Source: Liquidambar formosana (Eukaryota; Streptophyta; Magnoliopsida; Saxifragales; Altingiaceae). Taken from it: a stretch of 64,000 nucleotides of DNA. Position 1 is the first letter of the stretch; every line of letters begins with the position of its first letter. Shown here piece after piece: positions 59,397 to 64,000 of the stretch. A model generated the notes under the pieces. It did not search any database. It had not been told where the DNA came from and was given only the letters and a program-made list of their open reading frames with translations. The DNA is taken from positions 32,880,371-32,944,370 of the forward strand of contig CM077823.1 of NCBI GenBank assembly GCA_039720395.1. The letters run 5' to 3'. The position numbers and the translations under genes are program-made.

Positions 59397-61129
59397 TACC
59401 GAACTGCTCTCTCCAATAATATCTCATGGAGACATATATGATAACTTCAACATTCATACGTCACAAGTTTTCAACAACAAAATCCACTATAATTAGAAAG
59501 CAATAGTTCCTTTAGATTGTTGGGGATATTCGTGGATTTTGTGAAATTCTTCATAGAATATGTATTGAAAATTAAACATGAATATAATTTATAACACAAA
59601 TTAAGAAATCACAAATACAATAGAATTGAACACGGATAAATCTCTTAATAATCATAACTTAAATTAACAAAAATCAACACAAGAAATATTGAATTAAAAT
59701 AAAATAAAATGAGTAAGAAGAGCTGGCCTGTGGGAAGGCACGTGAGATCACGCTGTCCTAAAGGAACTATCGCCTCCCTACGTACAGGTTCTGGCGGACG
59801 ATAGGACCTCCAAGATACAACCCCAAAGCTCGCAGCTCTCTCTTCTATGGGTACGTCCACAAGAAGAGTATAGTGAACCCGTCCACGATCAGTTGCCCGT
59901 AAATATAAAATATAAAATAACTCAATAAAATTCTTAGAGAAATATAGTAGAAAAGGATTGAGAAGACAATGTAAAAAACCCCCTTTGTTCATGTAGAGAA
60001 GCCCACTATTTATATTAGTAAAATGCTGAAATTGGTTTGGGCTAATAAAAGCCCAAAATAAATATCATAATGATTCTTATAACAGCCCAATTAATAATAT
60101 GAAATAAAAGTCCAACGGCTAATAACGGACACCCATAAATTATAGAAATTAAGGTCCAACGGTCAAATGAAATAAACTCATATAAATAGGCCATTAAGTC
60201 ACTCGTGTGCTACGTCATGCGCCACATCACAACACGGCCGGCCGGTCCGGGTCGAGGTGGGCTATGAAGGTGTGCACACGTATGTGGTTCGAAGTTTTAA
60301 AGGTTTAAAGAAAATCACATATTTTCTAACAATCCCCCACAAGATTTAAAAGTTCGACAAATAAATAATTAAACAAATTAAATATATATAAATATATAAA
60401 CAAAATATATATATAGGGCAACTATATACTATGCAATAGGTGTAGGTGTCTTCTGGACTTGAACCTCACTTAGTGTTAACCGTTTCCATTTAAGGAATCA
60501 TAGTGGCAAAGCCTTGAACTAGACCCCTTGAGCCAAATTTCAACAAGTCACACACATAGTATTGATATGGGACTTGGTTCTAAGCGGGTTAGCGCGATTT
60601 ATGGCCATGCGCTATATCTTGATTTTCATGAGAGTTTCTAGGGTTAGCCCAAACCCATAGCCGCGGCCTCACGGCGGTTCTCACTTAGGTAAGTCCTCCA
60701 AGGGTACTGTGACTATACCCTGCAGGAGTGTTCCTGCCTCGGGCTTATTCAGAGTAAAACTCTTCCTTACTGTCACATCAATAGCACTCTCATCATAGGG
60801 ATGGGGAGGAGACACTCTCCTAGTAAAAAGTGCTCTTTACGAGTCACGCTCTACGGATTGTTTCTACCCATTGAACCTCCTTCATGGGATCTCCAATCAC
60901 AAAGGTTGGGTTACTTCCGTTGGTGACTCCCTGTGGGCTAAAGCCCCATCCCCCTCGATGGATATAATTGCATTTCTGCATAAGCCTCTAGTTGGTTGAT
61001 CAGCCACATTTCACACTATATTCTGCATCTCATATTGGCATTATCAATTTGTTTCCTGCATCACATAATGCTTCATATAGACATTAGTCAAACTTTAGAT
61101 GAACCGGCCCCCACAGTTTTGAATATTTT
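59397..61129. repeat. Left arm of a large inverted repeat
   Basis: Mirrored by 62265-64000, with paired positions summing to about 123397 throughout. The arm includes 121 bp of flanking DNA (59397-59517), a complete LTR, a polypurine tract and the copia-derived 3' region. The arms differ at several places in the LTR, for example just inside 59530, so they are old enough to have diverged. Confidence 0.9.
59518..60331 (-). mobile_element. Complete LTR (814 bp), minus orientation
   Basis: TG...CA ends on the minus strand (tgttagaaaatatgtg ... atatccccaaca), with the polypurine-tract-like block at 60332-60343, so it sits as a 3' LTR for the sequence to its right. It contains a 115-codon frame (59645-59992) overlapping R/U5 that is not a known protein. 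Confidence 0.85.
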
Positions 61130-62200
61130 CCCTCTTAATGAATTCAAAAATAACATAAATTGAATGTCTATAATTTCTAACAATCATTTCATGAGCAATG
61201 TATGTTTTATCTCAAAATCAAATTATATTCATGATAGCATAGCAAATTCTAAATAAGTAGAATATGGTAAATATCATATAATTTCTAATTTCTCAAGATT
61301 ATAATCACAGTATCATGTCATCTCCAAATATATATAACCTTTATTATGTCACAATAAAATATAATCCTCACATAAAATATAATATGCCATAATAATCAAT
61401 ACTTGATTATAAACCCCCACATTCAAAAGATTCTATAATATGCCATATAGAATTTCACTTGAAAATAAATATCTCATATTTAAGACAATAGAATATCTCA
61501 TATATCTCACAATATTTAGTTTTGAGTTCACAAAAAATAAACCATACTCACTAGATAATTACTTTAAATAAACAATTAGATGAACAATTTTATATCAAGA
61601 AAATTCCTGGTTCACAATAAGATGATCCAACAATATAATTTGTTTAATGCTACACATGCAAAGTCATAATTGTCTCACATCACACAAATTTCGAATATTA
61701 CACAAGAAAATTAAATTTTTAGACTAAGATCAAAGTCCCATGCGCAATGTATATTTTAAATTCATATAGCAAATAGGAAACCTCAAATAAATTATAGTCA
61801 TGGAAGACTAATAGTTGTGGGACAACCTATTGTTTTCTCAAACTCAGAAACGCAAGGAAACTAAATTAATATTGTTTACTAATATTTCATGTGAAATCTG
61901 AGCATAATAATAGAATAACGTACGGCCGGTATATATGTAATGATAGCTCCTGAATCAACATTAATATAGTCTCCAGCCTAAAGGCTATCAAACCAAAAAT
62001 ATAACCAAGGAGCACACATGGCTTCACATGGAATAGTAACTGACCATCTGATCCAATAAGTATTGTAATGAACCATTATACATTATCCCTTCAAGAGATT
62101 ATAACATATTTGATCAACAATTAAATATAATAGTAGCATTCCAACAACTCAAAATAATAAAGAGATTATATATATATATATAAATATATATATATACACA
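60332..62200 (-). mobile_element. Internal region of a non-autonomous copia derivative, copy 2
   Basis: Near-identical over its whole length to 46891-48745, including the copia 3' region and ~1.2 kb of non-coding AT-rich DNA, ending in a (TA)n tract and acacacctgcca. It lacks the 0.9 kb repeat that follows in copy 1. Confidence 0.8.
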
Positions 62201-62264
62201 CCTGCCATCAGAATAAATATCATAATGATTCTAGACACTGCGGAGTTCTGATGGGATCCACTAT
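62201..62264. other. Chimeric junction
   Basis: Within ~60 bp the sequence changes source: a block gaataaatatcataatgatt matches the LTR interior near 60058, then a short ttctagacactg block resembling copia pol near 53150, then the right arm of the inverted repeat begins. Such patchwork is typical of template switching. Confidence 0.6.
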
Positions 62265-64000
62265 AAAATATTCAGAACTGTGGGGGCCATGGGTTCATCT
62301 AAAGTTTGACTAATGTCTATATGAAGCATTATGTGATGCAGGAAACAAATTGATAATGCCAATATGAGATGCAGAATATAGTGTGAAATGTGGCTGATCA
62401 ACCAACTAGAGGCTTATGCAGAAATGCAATTATATCCATCGAGGGGGATGGGGCTTTAGCCCACAGGGAGTCACCAACGGAAGTAACCCAACCTTTGTGA
62501 TTGGAGATCCCATGAAGGAGGTTCAATGGGTAGAAACAATCCGTAGAGCGTGACTCGTAAAGAGCACTTTTTACTAGGAGAGTGTCTCCTCCCCATCCCT
62601 ATGATGAGAGTGCTATTGATGTGACAGTAAGGAAGAGTTTTACTCTGAATAAGCCTAAGGCAGGAACACTCCTGCAGGGTATAGTCGCAGTACCCTTGGA
62701 GGACTTATCTAAGTGAGAACCGCCGTGAGGCCGCGGCTATGGGTTTGGGCTAACCCTAGAAACTCTCATGAAAATCAAGATATAGCGCATGGCCATAAAT
62801 CACGCTAACCCGCTTAGAACCAAGTCCCATATCAATACTATGTGTGTGACTTGTTGAAATTTGGCTCAAGGGGTCTAGTTCAAGGCTTTGCCACTATGAT
62901 TCCTCAAATGGAAACGGTTAACACTAAGTGAGGTTCAAGTCCAGAAGACACCTACACCTATTGCATAGTATATAGTTGCCCTATATATATATTTTGTTTA
63001 TATATTTATATATATTTAATTTGTTTAATTATTTATTTGTCGAACTTTTAAATCTTGTGGGGGATTGTTAGAAAATATGTGATTTTCTTTAAAGCTTTAA
63101 AACTTCGAACCACATACGTGTGCACACCTTCATAGCCCACCTCGACCCGGACCGGCCGGCCGTGTTGTGATGTGGCGCATGACGTAGCACACGAGTGACT
63201 TAATGGCCTATTTATATGAGTTTATTTCATTTGACCGTTGGACCTTAATTTCTATAATTTATGGGTGTCCGTTATTAGCCGTTGGACTTTTATTTCATGT
63301 TATTAATTGGGATGTTATAAGAATTGTTATGATATTTATTTTGGGCCTTTATTAGCCTAAACCAATTTCAGCATTTTACTATTATAAATAGTGGGCTTCT
63401 CTACATGAATATAGATGTTTATATATATAATCTTCTAAAACCTTTTCCACCATATTTCTCTAAGAGTTTTGTTGAATTACTTTATATATTGTATTTACGG
63501 GCAACTGATCGTGGACGGGTTCACCATGCTCTTCATGTGGACGTACCCATAGAAGAGGGAGCTGTGAGCTTTGGGGTTGTATCTTGGAGGTCCTATCGTC
63601 CGTCAGCACCTGTACGTAGGGAGGCGATAGTTCCTTTAGGACAGCGTGATCTCACGTGCCTTCCCACAGGCCAGCTCTTCTTACTCATTTTATTTTATTT
63701 TGATTCAATATTTCTTGTGTTGATTTTTGTTAATTTAAATTATGATTATTAAGAGATTTATTCGTGTTCAATTTCATTGTATTTGTGATTTCTCAATTTG
63801 TGTTATTAGTTGTATTCATGTTTAATTTCAATAAAGATTATGTGTCGATATTATACAAAATCCACAATTATCCCCAACAATCTAAAGGAACTAAAGCTTT
63901 CTAATTATAGTGGATTTTGTTGTTGAAGACTTGTGACGTATGGATGTAGAAGTTATCATATATGTCTCTATGAGATATTATTGGAGAGAGCAGTTCGGTA
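62265..64000. repeat. Right arm of the large inverted repeat (runs off the window)
   Basis: Inverted counterpart of 59397-61129. It includes the copia-derived 3' region, the polypurine tract, a complete plus-strand LTR and 121 bp of flank up to the last base of the window, so the true arm length is unknown. Confidence 0.9.
63066..63879 (+). mobile_element. Complete LTR (814 bp), plus orientation
   Basis: Starts tgttagaaaatatgtg and ends ttatccccaaca, the same length as the LTR at 59518-60331 but facing the other way. It is followed by atctaaaggaactaaagc, which is the inverted copy of the flank before 59518 rather than a direct target-site duplication. Confidence 0.85.

Noticed and set aside
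59645..59992. 115-codon open frame in the LTR, repeated on the other strand at 63405-63752
   Set aside because: It lies across the promoter and R/U5 part of an LTR and exists twice only because the LTR exists twice. No domain or signal is recognisable beyond hydrophobic stretches from T-rich DNA.
1..64000. tRNA, rRNA or organelle DNA insertions
   Set aside because: No cloverleaf with conserved loops, rRNA core sequence or organelle gene was recognised on reading both strands by eye. Short RNA genes could still be missed.

Overview
This is a transposon-rich, AT-rich stretch of a flowering-plant nuclear genome, probably a eudicot; the sequence does not let me name the species. The evidence is spliced plant-type genes, a plant methylthioribose kinase fragment, two DUF247 genes, and typical plant mobile elements: MULE, hAT, CACTA, PIF/Harbinger and Stowaway MITEs, an RNase H-bearing L1 LINE, Ty1/copia and a large solo LTR. 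No rRNA, tRNA, CRISPR or prokaryote-like operon was seen.

Layout. 1-2400: the first two exons of a methylthioribose kinase gene (minus strand) with an in-frame stop in exon 2. 2400-4360: MITEs and small repeats. 4360-13953: a ~9.6 kb Mutator-like element with a decayed mudrA transposase (minus) facing a multi-exon Ulp1-like peptidase gene (plus); its non-coding parts carry many copies of a ~20 bp palindromic motif. 13954-18397: hairpin MITEs, one split by a 2.58 kb solo LTR with a perfect 5 bp target-site duplication and a promoter array of six 16 bp palindromes, then a CACTA terminus. 18398-46457: a tandem segmental duplication, each copy holding one intact single-exon DUF247 gene (32750-34060 and 44969-46279). 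Each copy was later invaded by different elements, so the other copy often shows the empty site: hAT 18936-20245, L1 LINE 22454-28578, hAT MITE 29708-30027 in copy 1; LINE fragments 34646-35448 and 43577-43838 and a foldback element 38032-39511 in copy 2. 46458-64000: a nest of copia-derived sequence: a copia element with one nonsense codon and no visible 5' LTR, plus two composites in which LTRs and their polypurine tracts face each other as inverted repeats, the second with arms of more than 1.7 kb running off the window end.

The only genes that look intact and cellular are the two DUF247 paralogues. The kinase is broken or cut by the window edge, and the other coding regions belong to mobile elements. 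The least explained signals are the dispersed palindromic motif inside the MULE, the palindrome array in the solo LTR, the cagt/actg-rich copia leader, and the large inverted LTR composites.
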